A program made the translations under genes and the position numbers. Below, piece after piece: positions 5,469-8,542 of a stretch of 8,542 bases of DNA (positions are counted from its first letter, which is position 1; every line of letters starts with the position of its first letter). This DNA is from Brevundimonas sp. (GTDB lineage Bacteria > Pseudomonadota > Alphaproteobacteria > Caulobacterales > Caulobacteraceae), in contig JALAGW010000166.1 in NCBI GenBank assembly GCA_022712235.1, positions 1-8,542 of the forward strand, written 5' to 3'. Under the pieces are notes generated by a model, which did no database searches, was not told the DNA's origin, and saw only the letters and a program-made list of their open reading frames with translations.

Positions 5469-6362
5469 ATGGTTGAAGCCCTGATGATCCAAGACACCCC
5501 CACCCTGATGGTCGAGCATCGCGAGCGCGCCCGCGTCTGGTGCGAAACCGTGCGCGATCAGATTCACGCCGGCTTCGAGGCCCTGGAGGACTCCGCCCCC
5601 GCCGACCTCTTCCCCGGCGAGGCCGGCCGCTTCGTGCGCACGCCCTGGGACCGCAAGGAAGGCGGCGGCGGCGTCATGGGCATGATGCACGGCCGTCTGT
5701 TCGAAAAGGTCGGCGTTCACTGCTCGACCGTCCACGGAACCTTCCCCGCCGATTATGCGAAGAACGTGCCGGGCGCCGAGGAAGACCCGCGCTTCTACGC
5801 CACAGGCATCAGTCTGATCTGCCATCCGGTCAGCCCGCGCGTGCCCGCCGTGCACATGAACACCCGGCTGATCTCGACCACCAGGACCTGGTTCGGCGGC
5901 GGCGGCGACCTGACGCCGGTGCTGGATGCGGACCGTCGCGACGACCACCCCGACACCCTGGCCTTCCACGCCGCGATGAAGGGCGCCTGCGACGCCCATG
6001 ACCCGTCATGGCACGCCAAGTACAAGCAGTGGTGCGACGAGTATTTCTTCCTGCCCCACCGCAACGAGCCGCGCGGCACCGGCGGCGTCTTCTACGACCA
6101 TCACGACAGCGGCGACTGGGAACGCGACTTCGCCTTCACCCAGGACGTCGGCAAGGCCTTCCTGGACGTCTATTCGAAGATCGTCGCCGGCCGCATGACC
6201 GAGGCCTGGACGCCCGAAGAGCGTGAGGAACAGCTGATCCGTCGCGGCCGCTACGTCGAGTTCAACCTGCTCTACGATCGCGGCACCATGTTCGGACTGA
6301 AGACCGGCGGCAACGTCGAGTCGATCCTCAGTTCCATGCCGCCCGTGGTGAAGTGGCCCTGA
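5469..6362 (+). CDS. hemF: Oxygen-dependent coproporphyrinogen III oxidase
   Basis: HemF uses oxygen to decarboxylate two propionates of coproporphyrinogen III to vinyl groups, giving protoporphyrinogen IX, a late step of cytoplasmic heme synthesis. At 297 residues it is close to the E. coli enzyme (299). Clear family blocks are GGGGVMGMMHGRLFEKVGV (65-83), HPVSPRVPAVHMNTR with the invariant His129 (119-133), WFGGGGDLTP (141-150), YFFLPHRNEPRGTGGVFYD (192-210), and the signature that starts at YVEFNLLYDRGTMFGLKTGG (262-281) and ends in MPP. I chose ATG at 5469, preceded by AAAGG nine bases upstream; in-frame ATGs at codons 6 and 14 are possible alternatives. The gene is preceded by an FNR/FixK-type box and is divergent from the dipeptidase gene. 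Its stop codon lies seven bases from the stop of the converging kinase gene, with no hairpin between them. Its product feeds heme to cytochromes such as the bc1 complex encoded nearby. Confidence 0.97.
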   Translation: MVEALMIQDTPTLMVEHRERARVWCETVRDQIHAGFEALEDSAPADLFPGEAGRFVRTPWDRKEGGGGVMGMMHGRLFEKVGVHCSTVHGTFPADYAKNVPGAEEDPRFYATGISLICHPVSPRVPAVHMNTRLISTTRTWFGGGGDLTPVLDADRRDDHPDTLAFHAAMKGACDAHDPSWHAKYKQWCDEYFFLPHRNEPRGTGGVFYDHHDSGDWERDFAFTQDVGKAFLDVYSKIVAGRMTEAWTPEEREEQLIRRGRYVEFNLLYDRGTMFGLKTGGNVESILSSMPPVVKWP

Positions 6363-6369
6363 CGCGAAA

Positions 6370-8542
<2,173 letters not shown>

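Noticed and set aside
5451..5999. A minus-strand ORF opposite the 5' half of hemF.
   Set aside because: It is Gly/Val/Ala/His-rich antisense shadow of a clear HemF coding region.

Overview
The window is high-GC DNA from an alphaproteobacterium. The gene content, the codon use and the separate (unfused) cytochrome b and c1 genes fit the Caulobacteraceae, most likely Brevundimonas or a close relative. The taxon is inferred from recognised protein families; there is no rRNA in the window to anchor it.

Layout from left to right. (1) The N-terminal 98 codons of an exported M28-type metallopeptidase run off the left edge on the minus strand. (2) A strong minus-strand intrinsic terminator closes the next operon. 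(3) The complete cytochrome bc1 operon lies on the minus strand in the transcriptional order petA (Rieske), petB (cytochrome b), petC (cytochrome c1), with 17-bp and 5-bp gaps. (4) A 194-bp divergent intergenic region holds a perfect palindrome and a possible tiny leader ORF. (5) trmL, a tRNA wobble-base 2'-O-methyltransferase, is on the plus strand. (6) A REP/MITE-like multi-hairpin repeat of about 170 bp fills the convergent gap. (7) An exported M19 (renal-dipeptidase-like) dipeptidase is on the minus strand. (8) A 139-bp divergent spacer carries a near-consensus FNR/FixK-type box. (9) hemF, the oxygen-dependent coproporphyrinogen III oxidase, is on the plus strand. (10) A large membrane-anchored hybrid histidine kinase on the minus strand lacks its 5' end, which lies beyond the right edge. 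Its helical-repeat N-terminal half is followed by a transmembrane segment, HisKA, HATPase and a receiver domain.

Functionally, the core is respiratory. The bc1 complex uses hemes b and c, and HemF makes the heme precursor protoporphyrinogen IX. The FNR/FixK-type box next to hemF suggests that heme supply is tuned to oxygen. The two exported peptidases look like peptide scavenging or envelope turnover genes and have no evident link to the bc1 operon. The kinase has no partner regulator, HPt protein or target gene in view.

This is mostly a housekeeping region. I found no defence island, CRISPR array, prophage, insertion sequence with a transposase, tRNA or rRNA gene, and no clear sign of an undescribed system. 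The items most worth a second look are regulatory or structural: the FNR-type box, the composite palindromic repeat, the palindrome and possible leader ORF in front of petA, and the sensor half of the hybrid kinase.
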